DNA of 64,000 bases, taken from positions 16,432 to 80,431 of the forward strand of contig NZ_JAGGQG010000023.1 of NCBI RefSeq assembly GCF_018613415.1, given 5' to 3'. The stretch is from Bacillus sp. ISL-18 (GTDB lineage: Bacteria; Bacillota; Bacilli; Bacillales; Cytobacillaceae). The notes under the pieces are model-generated. The model had not been told where the DNA came from. It saw nothing but the letters and a program-made list of their open reading frames with translations, and did not search any database. A program made the position numbers and the translations under genes. Positions 51,299-60,519 of the stretch are shown here, piece by piece. Each line of letters opens with the position of its first letter. Position 1 is the first letter of the stretch.

Positions 51299-52129
51299 AT
51301 GAAGTGGAAGGGAAGAAGGGAAAGTTCAAACATCGAAGACCGCAGGGGAATGGGCGGCAAAACAATCATTGGCGGAGGATTAGGCAGTATCATTATTGTA
51401 CTCCTCTTTACGCTTCTGGGCGGTAATCCAGGCAATTTAATTAATAATATGACAACAAACAATGGGGCTGATTCAAATACCCCATACCAAGAGTCAGCCC
51501 AAGAAAAGGAACAGGCAGATTTTGTTTCTGTTGTCCTGGCTGATACAGAGGATATCTGGTCGGAAGAATTCAAGAAAAGAGGCCTCACTTACGAAAATCC
51601 TAAGTTAGTTTTATACACAGACAGTGTTCAGTCAGCCTGTGGATCAGCTAGTGCGGCAGTAGGTCCGTTTTACTGTCCGGGAGATCACAAGCTTTACATT
51701 GATTTAAGTTTTTATCAGGAACTGAAAGACAAATTCAAAGCACCAGGTGACTTTGCGATGGCGTACGTAATAGCCCATGAGGTTGGCCACCACGTTCAAA
51801 CGCTGTTGCATTCTGGGGACCAGGTATCTGCAGCCAAGAAAAAAACAAACGAGTACTCCGTTCGATTTGAATTGCAGGCTGATTATTTAGCGGGCGTTTG
51901 GGCCCACTACGCGGAAGGAAAAGGTTATCTCGAAAAGGGTGACATTGAAGAGGCTTTAAACGCAGCTAACGCTGTAGGTGATGATAATATCCAGAAGAAG
52001 GCACAGGGCTATGTAGTTCCGGAGAGTTTTACTCATGGAACCTCCGAGCAGCGGAAGCGCTGGTTTAATAAAGGCTTTAAAACCGGTACCATTGAAGGCG
52101 GAGACACCTTTAATACGGCCAACCTTTAA
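51299..52129 (+). CDS. Neutral zinc metallopeptidase, YpfJ/KPN_02809 family
   Basis: 276 aa membrane-anchored protein. Basic, Gly-rich N-terminus (RRGMGGKTIIGGG), one transmembrane helix about 29-41, an extracellular catalytic domain with zinc motif H160-E161-x2-H164 (IAHEVGHHVQ), and the characteristic ACGSASAAVGPFYCP and FELQADYLAGVWAH segments; the Glu/Asp in QADYLAG is the third ligand region. ATG with TTAGGGAGG upstream. Physiological substrate unknown. Confidence 0.92.
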   Translation: MKWKGRRESSNIEDRRGMGGKTIIGGGLGSIIIVLLFTLLGGNPGNLINNMTTNNGADSNTPYQESAQEKEQADFVSVVLADTEDIWSEEFKKRGLTYENPKLVLYTDSVQSACGSASAAVGPFYCPGDHKLYIDLSFYQELKDKFKAPGDFAMAYVIAHEVGHHVQTLLHSGDQVSAAKKKTNEYSVRFELQADYLAGVWAHYAEGKGYLEKGDIEEALNAANAVGDDNIQKKAQGYVVPESFTHGTSEQRKRWFNKGFKTGTIEGGDTFNTANL

Positions 52130-52140
52130 TTGGAAATCTA

Positions 52141-52171
52141 GACCTCTCCATATGTATGGAGGGGCCTTTTT
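52141..52171 (+). terminator. Terminator after the metallopeptidase gene
   Basis: ACCTCTCCATA-TG-TATGGAGGGG followed by CC and T5. Confidence 0.85.
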
Positions 52172-52327
52172 GAATTACGGCCAAAAAACACTCGTTTTTT
52201 GAAACACTGCCAATCATCTATTCGTCTAATAATTGTTTGAGGTGTGTTTTAATACAGGAATTTTCCAGGAAAACGAGAATACATAGTTCATTACCATAAA
52301 TCGGTTAAACCGCAAGGAGGTATTACC

Positions 52328-53284
52328 TTGTCCCTTGATCAAGTGAATCCAACGATTGAAAGAATAATAGAAAATATTGAAAAGGTTATGATTGGAAAAC
52401 GGAATGTAGCAGAATTGAGTCTTGTGGCGCTGCTGGCAGGAGGACATGTGCTGCTCGAAGACGTCCCGGGTGTCGGGAAAACGATGATGGTTCGTGCCCT
52501 CGCCAAGTCAGTGAACGCAAATTTTAGAAGAATCCAATTTACCCCGGACCTCTTACCGTCAGACGTAACCGGCGTGTCTATTTATAATTCGAAAGAAATG
52601 GAATTTCAATTTCGGCCAGGTCCCCTGATGGGAAACATTATTCTAGCCGATGAAATCAACCGGACATCACCTAAAACTCAATCAGCTCTCTTAGAAGGGA
52701 TGGAAGAAGCGAGTGTTACCATCGATGGGGTGACCCATAAATTGAACCGGCCTTTTTTTGTGATGGCTACGCAAAATCCGATTGAATATGAGGGGACCTA
52801 TCCGCTTCCTGAGGCGCAGCTGGATCGATTCCTGCTAAAAATTAAAATGGGCTATCCGGATTTACAAGAGGAGATGGAAGTCCTCAGCCGCGCCCAAAAG
52901 GTTCCGCCAATCGAAGAGCTTACAGCAGTGATTGACCTCGAAGGCTTAATTGCTCTGCAAAATGAGATTAAAAATGTTTTCGTCGATGATACGATCAAAC
53001 GCTACATCGTCGATATTGTCAACCGAACAAGAGGGCATGGCAGTGTTTATCTGGGGGCAAGTCCTAGGGGATCGATAGCCCTAATGAAAGCAGCCCAGGC
53101 CTATGCGTTTATGAACAATCGTGAATATGTCCTGCCGGATGATATCCAATATTTAGCCGTATTTGTCTTATCACATCGGATTATTTTAAAGTCAGAAGCA
53201 AAATTTGAGGGGATCTCAGCAGAAGAAATAGTCAACCAAGTGGTTTCGAGAGTACCTGTCCCGGTTCAAAGGCTAGTGAAATAA
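52328..53284 (+). CDS. MoxR-family AAA+ ATPase
   Basis: 318 aa. Walker A EDVPGVGKTMMV near residue 45, Walker B ILADEINRTSPKTQSALLE near 110, sensor MATQNPIEYEGTYPLPEAQLDRF (core ATQNPIE) and the AAA lid. TTG start directly preceded by an AAGGAGGT ribosome site. First of a three-gene unit with a DUF58 protein and a transglutaminase-like membrane protein, a conserved trio thought to act in assembly or activation of cell-envelope or metal-binding protein complexes. Confidence 0.92.
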   Translation: MSLDQVNPTIERIIENIEKVMIGKRNVAELSLVALLAGGHVLLEDVPGVGKTMMVRALAKSVNANFRRIQFTPDLLPSDVTGVSIYNSKEMEFQFRPGPLMGNIILADEINRTSPKTQSALLEGMEEASVTIDGVTHKLNRPFFVMATQNPIEYEGTYPLPEAQLDRFLLKIKMGYPDLQEEMEVLSRAQKVPPIEELTAVIDLEGLIALQNEIKNVFVDDTIKRYIVDIVNRTRGHGSVYLGASPRGSIALMKAAQAYAFMNNREYVLPDDIQYLAVFVLSHRIILKSEAKFEGISAEEIVNQVVSRVPVPVQRLVK

Positions 53285-53286
53285 TC

Positions 53287-54507
53287 ATGAAAAAACGATG
53301 GATTCTGTTAAGGAAAGTATGGAAATTCATTCTCCAGCTTATTCTCATTCTCCTCACTTTTTCATATGCCATGTTCGAAGGAGGATTTGTCAGCTGGTTT
53401 TTATTTTATAGCTTTTTGCCATTTGCTATTTACTGTATGGCCTTATCCTTTTATTCCCTAAATGAACTAGAAACCACGAGGATTTTGCCAAAAACTGATT
53501 TTAATGCTGGCGAAACATTAAAGGTGACGGTAAAGGTGAAGCGGTCCAATGCCTTTCCCTTATTTTTTCTGCTCATCGAAGATCATGTAAATGAACCACT
53601 AAAATCAGTCCAACATAAAAAGAAAACAAAGAGCCTCATCCTGCCGGGGGTGAAAAAAGAATTTTCCTATGAATACATCATCGAGGAACTGCCGCGCGGT
53701 GAACATTTTTTTCGTTCTTTTACGATTAAAATTGGCGATCCGCTAGGCTTATTTGAAAAAGAAAAGACGTTTAATCAAGAAGGGAAAATTATTGTTTACC
53801 CTGCCTATTCCGAGCTGTTCTACCAGCCATTTGAAAACCAATATGACCAAGGTCATACGGCATCAAGAGAACGAGTCCAGCGTGATACTTCCATGGCGGT
53901 TGGGGTAAGAGACTACCAGCCGGGGGACCGTTTCTCGTGGATTAATTGGAAAGCATCGGCAAAGCGTAATGAAATCATGACAAAGGAATTTGAACAGCGC
54001 CAGTCTCATGATGTATTTGTATTAATGGACTGTGTCCCAGATCACCGTTTTGAAGCGGTTGTGTCCTATACAGCTTCGCTTGTTCGAGCAGTGTTAAAGA
54101 AGGGGGCGCAGACAGGCCTTTTAACCTATAGTAAGGACCGGGCATACTTTCCCATTAACGGCGGGGAAGCACACCTTAGGCAGCTCTTCTATCATCTGGC
54201 AAAAGTGGAGCCCAATAGTTTAAGGCCGTTTGATAAAGTCATTGAAACAGAGGGGCTGTTTCTCCAACAATCCGTTTCCTTCATTCTAGTCACTGCACAG
54301 TTGACAAAATCGTTACTCGAAAAAGCAAGTCATCTGGGGCAAAGGAAAGGCTCGATTACCCTTTTTCTAATCAAGGGTCATAAGGAAACAGCATCCGACA
54401 ATGAACGCTCTTTGATTTCGATTGCCAGTGCCCGTGGGATCCGAATCATCATGGTGAATGAAGGCGAACAAAGGTCAGCCTTTTCGGAGGTGAGTTTCCG
54501 GATATGA
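53287..54507 (+). CDS. DUF58 membrane protein
   Basis: 406 aa. Two hydrophobic helices at the N-terminus (about 15-60), a beta-rich middle, the DUF58 signature YQPGDRFSWINWKASAKR near residue 215 and a VWA-like C-terminus (DVFVLMDCVPD). It starts two bases after the MoxR stop, so it is co-translated. It partners MoxR ATPases in the conserved trio. Confidence 0.9.
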   Translation: MKKRWILLRKVWKFILQLILILLTFSYAMFEGGFVSWFLFYSFLPFAIYCMALSFYSLNELETTRILPKTDFNAGETLKVTVKVKRSNAFPLFFLLIEDHVNEPLKSVQHKKKTKSLILPGVKKEFSYEYIIEELPRGEHFFRSFTIKIGDPLGLFEKEKTFNQEGKIIVYPAYSELFYQPFENQYDQGHTASRERVQRDTSMAVGVRDYQPGDRFSWINWKASAKRNEIMTKEFEQRQSHDVFVLMDCVPDHRFEAVVSYTASLVRAVLKKGAQTGLLTYSKDRAYFPINGGEAHLRQLFYHLAKVEPNSLRPFDKVIETEGLFLQQSVSFILVTAQLTKSLLEKASHLGQRKGSITLFLIKGHKETASDNERSLISIASARGIRIIMVNEGEQRSAFSEVSFRI

Positions 54508-56711
54508 AAAGGGATATTCGTTCCTTTCTTTTATACGTGTTCAGCTTTTTCTTGTTATGGGAATGGCTTCGTCCAATCAAGCAATTAACCGATACTAGTA
54601 ATATGGGGATCTTTCTTGTTTTTTTAATCCTTTCTTTTACAGCATCCTTTCTGAATATCAAAGTAATTTGGCAAACGCTTCTGATGCTCACTTTTATTCT
54701 CTTCTCCATCCATCATCTTCACTATGAGGGAGGACTTTTAAATTTCAGCTGGTTAGCTTCCTTCATCAGGGATTGTAAGGATAATATCCGCTTGCTTCTT
54801 AGCAGACAATGGTACGATCTTTCCAATGAATTCCGGACCCTGTTGTTTTTTCTCCTGCTAGCCCTAATGGTGTACTTAATTAATTACTGGCTCTTAAGAA
54901 GGCAGCGGATCTTTATCTTTTTCTTTATGACATTAATATTTATAACCGTTTTGGATACGTTTACTGCCTATAGTGCGAAAACCGCCATTATTCGGACGGT
55001 CGTGGCGGGGTTTGCGGTTATGGGGATGCTGACCTTTTATCGAATCATCCAAAAAGAGAAGGTTGAAAATGACGCAGCCTCGATTCGAAAATGGATGATT
55101 CCCCTATCTGTAATGATCATTGTGAGTGTTGTGGTGGGAATTGCTGCTCCAAAGGCAGCACCAATCTGGCCTGATCCCGTTCCATGCCTAACAGCTAAAA
55201 ACGACAAGGCAGGAACCTCAAGTCCTAAAGCAGGTCCGCACCGAATCGGATATAGTACAGATGATCGGGCCTTAGGTGGTCCGTTTGTTGGTGATGACCA
55301 AGCTGTTTTTGCTTATGAAGGCAATGGCGAGAATTATTGGAAGATGGAAACGAAAGATATGTATACAGGGAAAGGCTGGCTTGCCTCAGGGGCAACGTTT
55401 AGCTCGTTTAAAAAAGACGATCTGATTCCCATATATTCCATTCCCGCTGAAGTGGAACGAATAAAGGAAACGGCACGTGTGATTTTGAACGGCAGCTATA
55501 AATTTAATACGATCATGTATCCAGCAGGTGTTACGAAGATCCTGTCTATACAGCCTTCTAACCAAAATACAAATCAGTTTTTGGTTGATGGGAACAACGA
55601 GAAAATTAGCTTTGTTACCACTGATCAACAACCTGTAGTTCCACAAACGTTTATGGCTGAATTTGATATCCCTAAATATAAAGCTTCAGAATTAAGGAAG
55701 ACAACCGCGTTTCCTGCTGAAATGAACAGGGCCTATTATGAAAAATATACGATGCTGCCAACTAATTTACCAGCCCGGGTAAAAGAATTGACAGAAGAGA
55801 TTACAAAGGGAAAGACAAACTGGTTTGACAAGGCAAAGGCAGTTGAACAGTATTTTGGGAATTCGGGCTATATTTATGATCAGAAAAAAGTGGCTGTGCC
55901 TGGTGAGAAGGATGATTATGTTGATCAATTCTTGTTTGAAACAAAAAGAGGCTATTGTGATAACTTTTCCACTTCTATGGCGGTCATGCTGAGAACGATC
56001 GGTATTCCTACACGCTGGGTAAAGGGCTACACGGGCGGAGAGTTTCAGGCATACAATGATGAGGGCTCCTCTAAGCTCTTTTATGAAGTGACGAATAATA
56101 ATGCCCATTCATGGGTGGAAGTTTTCTTGCCGAATTTAGGCTGGGTGCCTTTTGAGCCGACAATCGGTTTTTCAAATGAGCTTACTATTAATTATGATCG
56201 TAAAGACAGTGCTGTGGTAAATAGCCAGCCAATCACACCGCCGTCCGTGAAAAAAACTGAGAAGGAAGAAAAAAAGCCGAAAACGACAAAGAAGGTTTCT
56301 AGCCCATCAACTGGGATAAAAGCAGTCGTGAACGAGGTGAAACTGCATGGGGAGCGGATTCTATTTATTATTCTGCTCCTCGCAGGAGCGGCGGTCCTCC
56401 TTTACCGTTGGCGCGGGCGGTGGGCTCCATATTTGATCATATTCTTTTATCGGTTCAAGAAAAAAGATGAAAATATGGGCTCTGCGTATCTGCTTTTATT
56501 AATTCAATTAGAACGATATGGACTTAAGCGAAAAGAAAATCAAACCCTTCGCAGTTATGCGCTTTATATTGATACGTTTTTTGCAACCAGAGAAATGACC
56601 CGCATAACCGCCCGCTATGAAGAATATCTTTATCACCAAAGTCTTCCCAAGGGGACTTGGAAAGAAACACGCGAATTGTGGGAAAATTTAATTAAAAAGA
56701 CAATCGCTTGA
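54504..56711 (+). CDS. Transglutaminase-like membrane protein (DUF3488/TgpA type)
   Basis: 735 aa. Several N-terminal membrane helices (about 5-210), an extracytoplasmic transglutaminase-core domain with catalytic Cys in RGYCDNFSTSMAVMLR near 485 and His in NAHSWVEVF near 535, followed by FEPTIGF, a Lys/Thr-rich linker, one more helix (about 620-640) and a DUF4129-like cytoplasmic tail. It overlaps the DUF58 gene by four bases (ATGA). Role presumably envelope-related; the reaction is unproven. Confidence 0.9.
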   Translation: MKRDIRSFLLYVFSFFLLWEWLRPIKQLTDTSNMGIFLVFLILSFTASFLNIKVIWQTLLMLTFILFSIHHLHYEGGLLNFSWLASFIRDCKDNIRLLLSRQWYDLSNEFRTLLFFLLLALMVYLINYWLLRRQRIFIFFFMTLIFITVLDTFTAYSAKTAIIRTVVAGFAVMGMLTFYRIIQKEKVENDAASIRKWMIPLSVMIIVSVVVGIAAPKAAPIWPDPVPCLTAKNDKAGTSSPKAGPHRIGYSTDDRALGGPFVGDDQAVFAYEGNGENYWKMETKDMYTGKGWLASGATFSSFKKDDLIPIYSIPAEVERIKETARVILNGSYKFNTIMYPAGVTKILSIQPSNQNTNQFLVDGNNEKISFVTTDQQPVVPQTFMAEFDIPKYKASELRKTTAFPAEMNRAYYEKYTMLPTNLPARVKELTEEITKGKTNWFDKAKAVEQYFGNSGYIYDQKKVAVPGEKDDYVDQFLFETKRGYCDNFSTSMAVMLRTIGIPTRWVKGYTGGEFQAYNDEGSSKLFYEVTNNNAHSWVEVFLPNLGWVPFEPTIGFSNELTINYDRKDSAVVNSQPITPPSVKKTEKEEKKPKTTKKVSSPSTGIKAVVNEVKLHGERILFIILLLAGAAVLLYRWRGRWAPYLIIFFYRFKKKDENMGSAYLLLLIQLERYGLKRKENQTLRSYALYIDTFFATREMTRITARYEEYLYHQSLPKGTWKETRELWENLIKKTIA

Positions 56712-56722
56712 CCGGAAAAACG

Positions 56723-56743
56723 CCTTATTGTTACAATAAGTTT
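56723..56743 (+). terminator. Terminator-like hairpin after the trio
   Basis: CTTATTGT-T-ACAATAAG then TTTTAAA. Short loop and weak tail. Confidence 0.5.
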
Positions 56744-56752
56744 TAAATCAAT

Positions 56753-56820
56753 GTTTAGCTCCAGACGCCAAACGGCTCGAGGTCACAAGCCGATAAACAG
56801 GCGTCTTGCGCTTTTCTAAT
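56753..56820. repeat. Bacillus-type dispersed repeat (AGCTCCAG...CTCGAGGTCACAAG...GCGCTTTTC)
   Basis: The block contains AGCTCCAGACGCC, CTCGAGGTCACAAGCCG and GGCGTCTTGCGCTTTTC, with nested inverted arms GACGCC/GGCGTC and CGGCT/AGCCG. I recall this pattern as a recurrent intergenic element in Bacillaceae genomes; copy number here cannot be checked. It sits just before the guaA riboswitch. Confidence 0.6.
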
Positions 56821-56832
56821 AGGGTATGAATA

Positions 56833-56903
56833 CCTTCATATATCCTCGAAAATAGGGTTCGAGAGTCTCTACCGGGCTGCCGTAAATGGCCTGACTATGA
56901 AGG
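56833..56903 (+). ncRNA. Purine riboswitch, guanine class, controlling guaA
   Basis: P1 arms CCTTCATA and TATGAAGG, the conserved core GTCTCTACCGGG, loop CCGTAAA and GACTATG. The specificity base corresponds to C74 (GAC rather than GAT), so guanine or hypoxanthine. The 3' P1 arm GAAGG also belongs to an antiterminator with AGAATTCTGCCTTC at 56940, so ligand binding should free the terminator. Confidence 0.93.
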
Positions 56904-56936
56904 CGGAATTTTTTTAGTGATACTTTTGCGAGATAA

Positions 56937-56987
56937 CTAGAATTCTGCCTTCCTGTTTATGTTGGGAGGAGAATTTTAGTTTTTTTT
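56937..56987 (+). terminator. Riboswitch-controlled terminator of guaA
   Basis: CTAGAATTCTGCCTTCC and GGGAGGAGAATTTTAG form a 15-16-bp stem, followed by T8. Competes with the antiterminator described for the riboswitch. Confidence 0.88.
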
Positions 56988-57046
56988 ATTTTTCCACTTA
57001 ATTGTATATGCTAGTATTATTATTTAGAAATTGAGGGGTGGCTATT

Positions 57047-58585
57047 TTGACGGAGAAGCAAGATTTAATTGTTGTATTAGATTTCGGAAGCCAATATAAT
57101 CAGCTGATTACACGGAGAATACGTGAATTTGGTGTGTACAGTGAACTGCATCCGCATACGATTACTGCGGAGGAAATTCGCAAAATGAATCCAAAGGGGA
57201 TTATCTTTTCTGGTGGTCCAAACAGTGTCTATGATGAGAATTCGTTCCGCTGTGACGAGGCGATTTTCGAGATGGGTCTGCCAATATTAGGGATTTGTTA
57301 CGGAATGCAGTTAATGACTGTCCACTTTAACGGGAAAGTTGAAAAAGCGCAGCAGCGTGAGTATGGCAAGGCAACCATGGTGCTTGAACATCCAACTACT
57401 TTATTTGCCGAACTGCCTAGTGAGCAGACTGTCTGGATGAGTCACGGGGACCTGGTAATGGAAGCGCCAGAAGGGTTCACCGTTAATGGTACAAGCCCAT
57501 CTTGTCCAATATCCGCAATGAGTGATGAGAATCGTAAACTTTATGCGGTTCAATTTCATCCTGAGGTACGTCATTCTGTTTATGGAAATGAATTGCTCAA
57601 GAATTTTGTCTTTAAAGTTTGTGAGTGCACTGGGAATTGGTCCATGGAAAACTTTATTGAGACGGAAATGGCAAAGATTCGCGAAACAGTTGGTGACAAA
57701 AAGGTTCTTTGTGCGCTTAGCGGCGGTGTTGATTCTTCCGTTGTGGCTGTGTTAATTCATAAAGCGATTGGCGATCAATTAACCTGTATCTTTGTCGACC
57801 ATGGCCTTCTTCGTAAAAATGAGGCGGAGAGTGTCATGAAGACCTTCTCTGAAGGCTTCCATATGAACGTGATTAAAGTTGATGCCAAGGAACGCTTCTT
57901 ATCCAAATTAGAAGGTGTTTCTGATCCGGAGAAAAAGCGGAAAATTATAGGCAATGAATTTATTTATGTGTTTGATGATGAAGCAACTAAGCTTGAAGGA
58001 ATCGAGTTTTTAGCTCAAGGTACCCTTTACACGGATATCATTGAAAGTGGAACAGCAACAGCCCAAACCATTAAATCGCATCACAATGTAGGCGGTCTTC
58101 CAGAGGACATGCAATTTAAATTAATCGAACCGCTCAATACTTTATTTAAGGATGAGGTTCGTGCCTTAGGTACGGAACTGGGCATACCTGATGATATTGT
58201 TTGGCGTCAGCCATTCCCTGGTCCTGGTCTTGGGATCCGTGTGTTAGGAGCGATCTCAGAGGATAAGCTTGAAATTGTCCGTGAATCTGATTGGATTTTA
58301 CGCGAAGAAATCAAAAAGGCGGGGCTTGACCGCGAAATTTGGCAATACTTCACTGTTCTGCCGGATATTCGCAGTGTAGGTGTTATGGGGGATGCTAGGA
58401 CCTATGATTATACAATTGGGATCCGCGCGGTAACATCCATTGATGGGATGACATCCGATTGGGCACGCATTCCATGGGATGTATTAGAATTAATCTCCAC
58501 TAGGATTGTTAACGAGGTGGCACACGTAAACCGAGTGGTTTATGATATTACCAGCAAGCCGCCAGCAACAATTGAATGGGAGTAA
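57047..58585 (+). CDS. guaA: GMP synthase (glutamine-hydrolysing)
   Basis: Converts XMP to GMP using ATP and glutamine. The class I amidotransferase domain has the nucleophile Cys in LGICYGMQL near residue 85 and HPEV; the synthetase domain has the PP-loop SGGVDSSVVA near residue 230 and FPGPGLGIRVLG; the dimerisation domain ends in PPATIEWE. TTG 57047 is chosen over the in-frame GTG 57038 because GAGGGGTG then serves as the ribosome site, giving 512 aa close to the B. subtilis enzyme. Controlled by the guanine riboswitch upstream. Confidence 0.96.
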   Translation: MTEKQDLIVVLDFGSQYNQLITRRIREFGVYSELHPHTITAEEIRKMNPKGIIFSGGPNSVYDENSFRCDEAIFEMGLPILGICYGMQLMTVHFNGKVEKAQQREYGKATMVLEHPTTLFAELPSEQTVWMSHGDLVMEAPEGFTVNGTSPSCPISAMSDENRKLYAVQFHPEVRHSVYGNELLKNFVFKVCECTGNWSMENFIETEMAKIRETVGDKKVLCALSGGVDSSVVAVLIHKAIGDQLTCIFVDHGLLRKNEAESVMKTFSEGFHMNVIKVDAKERFLSKLEGVSDPEKKRKIIGNEFIYVFDDEATKLEGIEFLAQGTLYTDIIESGTATAQTIKSHHNVGGLPEDMQFKLIEPLNTLFKDEVRALGTELGIPDDIVWRQPFPGPGLGIRVLGAISEDKLEIVRESDWILREEIKKAGLDREIWQYFTVLPDIRSVGVMGDARTYDYTIGIRAVTSIDGMTSDWARIPWDVLELISTRIVNEVAHVNRVVYDITSKPPATIEWE

Positions 58586-58624
58586 ACTAAAAAGCGAATT
58601 GGCCTTGTACGAGGGCAATAGTTT

Positions 58625-58658
58625 AAGACGAGCCGGATAAAAAGGCTCGTCTTTTTTG
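58625..58658 (+). terminator. Terminator after guaA
   Basis: AAGACGAGCC-N9-GGCTCGTCTT, then T4G: a 10-bp stem. Confidence 0.9.
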
Positions 58659-58747
58659 ATAATTGCGGAGGAATAGAATCACGGAAGGTCATAGTGATTA
58701 TGTCGATTTATGTTACTTTATGATGAAAATTGGTATTAATAAACAAA

Positions 58748-58791
58748 AATACGAACGATGATATTTTTTTTTTATCCTATCGTTCGTATTT
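58748..58791. promoter_or_regulatory. PurR operator (inverted PurBoxes) of pbuG
   Basis: AAATACGAACGAT and its exact inverted copy ATCGTTCGTATTT, cores 27 bases apart with T-rich sequence between. It lies immediately upstream of a promoter and matches the PurBox at 11 of 13 positions on each arm. Confidence 0.75.
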
Positions 58792-58795
58792 TTTA

Positions 58796-58824
58796 TTTAC
58801 AACTTTCGACTTTCTTGTTAAAAT
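58796..58824 (+). promoter_or_regulatory. Sigma-A promoter of pbuG
   Basis: TTTACA, 17-base spacer, TAAAAT, placed between the PurR boxes and the riboswitch. Confidence 0.6.
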
Positions 58825-58850
58825 GAAAAAGGAATTAAGAGAACAATAAT

Positions 58851-58923
58851 TGCATCGTATAATCTTGGGGATAAGGCCCAGAAGTTTCTACCGAGCCACC
58901 GTAAATGGCTTGACTACGAGGCA
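58851..58923 (+). ncRNA. Purine riboswitch, guanine class, controlling pbuG
   Basis: P1 arms GCATCGTA and TACGAGGC, then TAATCTTGGGGATAAGGCCC for P2, AGTTTCTACCGAGCC, loop CCGTAAA and TTGACTACG. The C at the specificity position indicates guanine/hypoxanthine. A terminator follows at 58977. Confidence 0.93.
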
Positions 58924-58976
58924 GTGTTTAATAAAGAGGCATTCTTTTTCCTCTAGTTATTGCACGTGCCTATAGT

Positions 58977-59010
58977 CATGCTCCGGTAGAATATGCCGGA
59001 GCATTTTTTC
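58977..59010 (+). terminator. Riboswitch-controlled terminator of pbuG
   Basis: ATGCTCCGG-TAGAATATG-CCGGAGCAT, then T6. Confidence 0.9.
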
Positions 59011-59046
59011 GCACAATAAAAGAAAGAGCTACAGGGGGAAAAGAAA

Positions 59047-60372
59047 ATGCAGAAATACTTTGAGTTTGAGAAACATGGCACCAATTATCGCCGTGAATTT
59101 ATCGGAGGATTAACTACCTTCTTAGCAATGGCTTATATTTTAGTAGTTAACCCATTAACTTTATCGCTAGCATCTATAAAAGATTTTCCGGATGCATTAC
59201 GAATGGACTATGGGGCAGTATTTGTGGCAACAGCCCTAGCATCTGCCCTTGGATCGATCGTAATGGGTCTGCTTGGAAAGTATCCACTGGCATTAGCGCC
59301 GGGTATGGGTTTAAATGCTTTCTTTGCTTATACTGTTGTGTTAGGAAGCGGTATTCCTTGGCAGCATGCACTCGGTGCAGTTTTAATTTCCGGAATCTTT
59401 TTCTTATTATTAACACTTACAGGTCTACGTGAAAAAATTATTAACGCAATACCAGTTGATCTAAAACATGCCGTTGGGGCGGGTATTGGTTTGTTCATCA
59501 CCTTTGTCGGCTTACAAGATGCGAAGATTATTGTCAATAATGATGCAACACTTGTTGGTTTAGGTGATTTAACTTCAGGCCCTACGCTATTAGCTATTTT
59601 TGGGATTGTAGTAACAGTCATTTTGATGACAAGAGGCATTAATGGGGCTGTTTTCTATGGTATGGTCATCACGGCTATTGTGGGGATGATTTTTGGCGAG
59701 ATTAAGATGCCGACTAAAGTGGTAGACACAGTTCCAAGTTTAGCGCCTACGTTTGGTGCAGCTTTTTCTTCCTTTAGTGACAGTTCATTTTATACGACAT
59801 CCATGCTTGGCATTATCTTAACGTTCTTGTTTGTTGACTTCTTTGATAATGCAGGTACGCTTGTAGCAGTAGCAAACCAAGCGGGGATTATGAAAGACAA
59901 TAAGCTGCCACGTGCCGGACGCGCGTTAATTTCCGATTCGATTGCGTCAACTGTTGGAGCAATTTTGGGTACTTCGACTACGACATCGTACATTGAGTCA
60001 TCAGCGGGGGTTGCTGCTGGAGCAAGAACAGGATTTGCATCGCTAGTAACTGCTGGACTATTTATCTTATCCATCTTTTTCTTTCCATTATTATCAGTGG
60101 TTACATCATCTGTAACAGCACCAGCTTTAATCATTGTTGGGGTATTAATGGTATCGTCATTAGGAAATATTGATTGGAAAAAGTTCGAAATTGCCGTTCC
60201 TGCTTTCTTAACCATGATTGCCATGCCATTGTCATACAGTATTGCAACCGGGATTGCAGTAGGGTTTATTTTCTACCCAATTACAATGATTGTAAAAGGC
60301 CGCATAAAAGAGATTAACCCAATCATGTACTTATTCTTTGTAATCTTTGTTTTATATTTTATCTTAAAATAA
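59047..60372 (+). CDS. pbuG: Guanine/hypoxanthine permease (AzgA/NCS2-like)
   Basis: Proton-coupled purine uptake system of 441 aa with about 12-13 helices. It begins YFEFEKHGTNYRREFIGGLTTF (family core RREFIGGLTTFLAMAYI), has APGMGLNAFFAYTV near 85, and the DFFDNAGTLVAVANQAG and ISDSIASTVGAILGTSTTTSYIESSAG (core GTSTTTSYIES) segments typical of PbuG. ATG with AGGGGGAA upstream. Regulation by PurR boxes and by a guanine riboswitch, seen upstream, supports the assignment. Confidence 0.94.
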   Translation: MQKYFEFEKHGTNYRREFIGGLTTFLAMAYILVVNPLTLSLASIKDFPDALRMDYGAVFVATALASALGSIVMGLLGKYPLALAPGMGLNAFFAYTVVLGSGIPWQHALGAVLISGIFFLLLTLTGLREKIINAIPVDLKHAVGAGIGLFITFVGLQDAKIIVNNDATLVGLGDLTSGPTLLAIFGIVVTVILMTRGINGAVFYGMVITAIVGMIFGEIKMPTKVVDTVPSLAPTFGAAFSSFSDSSFYTTSMLGIILTFLFVDFFDNAGTLVAVANQAGIMKDNKLPRAGRALISDSIASTVGAILGTSTTTSYIESSAGVAAGARTGFASLVTAGLFILSIFFFPLLSVVTSSVTAPALIIVGVLMVSSLGNIDWKKFEIAVPAFLTMIAMPLSYSIATGIAVGFIFYPITMIVKGRIKEINPIMYLFFVIFVLYFILK

Positions 60373-60385
60373 ATCAAAACTCTCC

Positions 60386-60420
60386 GAGGGAACTGTGATA
60401 AAAGCAGTTCTCTTTTTTTG
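60386..60420 (+). terminator. Terminator after pbuG
   Basis: GAGGGAACTG-TGATAAAAG-CAGTTCTCTTTTTTT. Confidence 0.85.
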
Positions 60421-60519
60421 GGATAGACATAATATTGTCGAACATTGTCGTTGACTTCCTTTATCGCCTCTTATAACATAAAATAATAATGTTGAAAATG
60501 GTAGACTGGGGGTGAGGGT

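Noticed and set aside
58960..58975. GCACGTGC near the pbuG leader as parS
   Set aside because: Lacks the TGTT/AACA arms; it belongs to the riboswitch expression platform.
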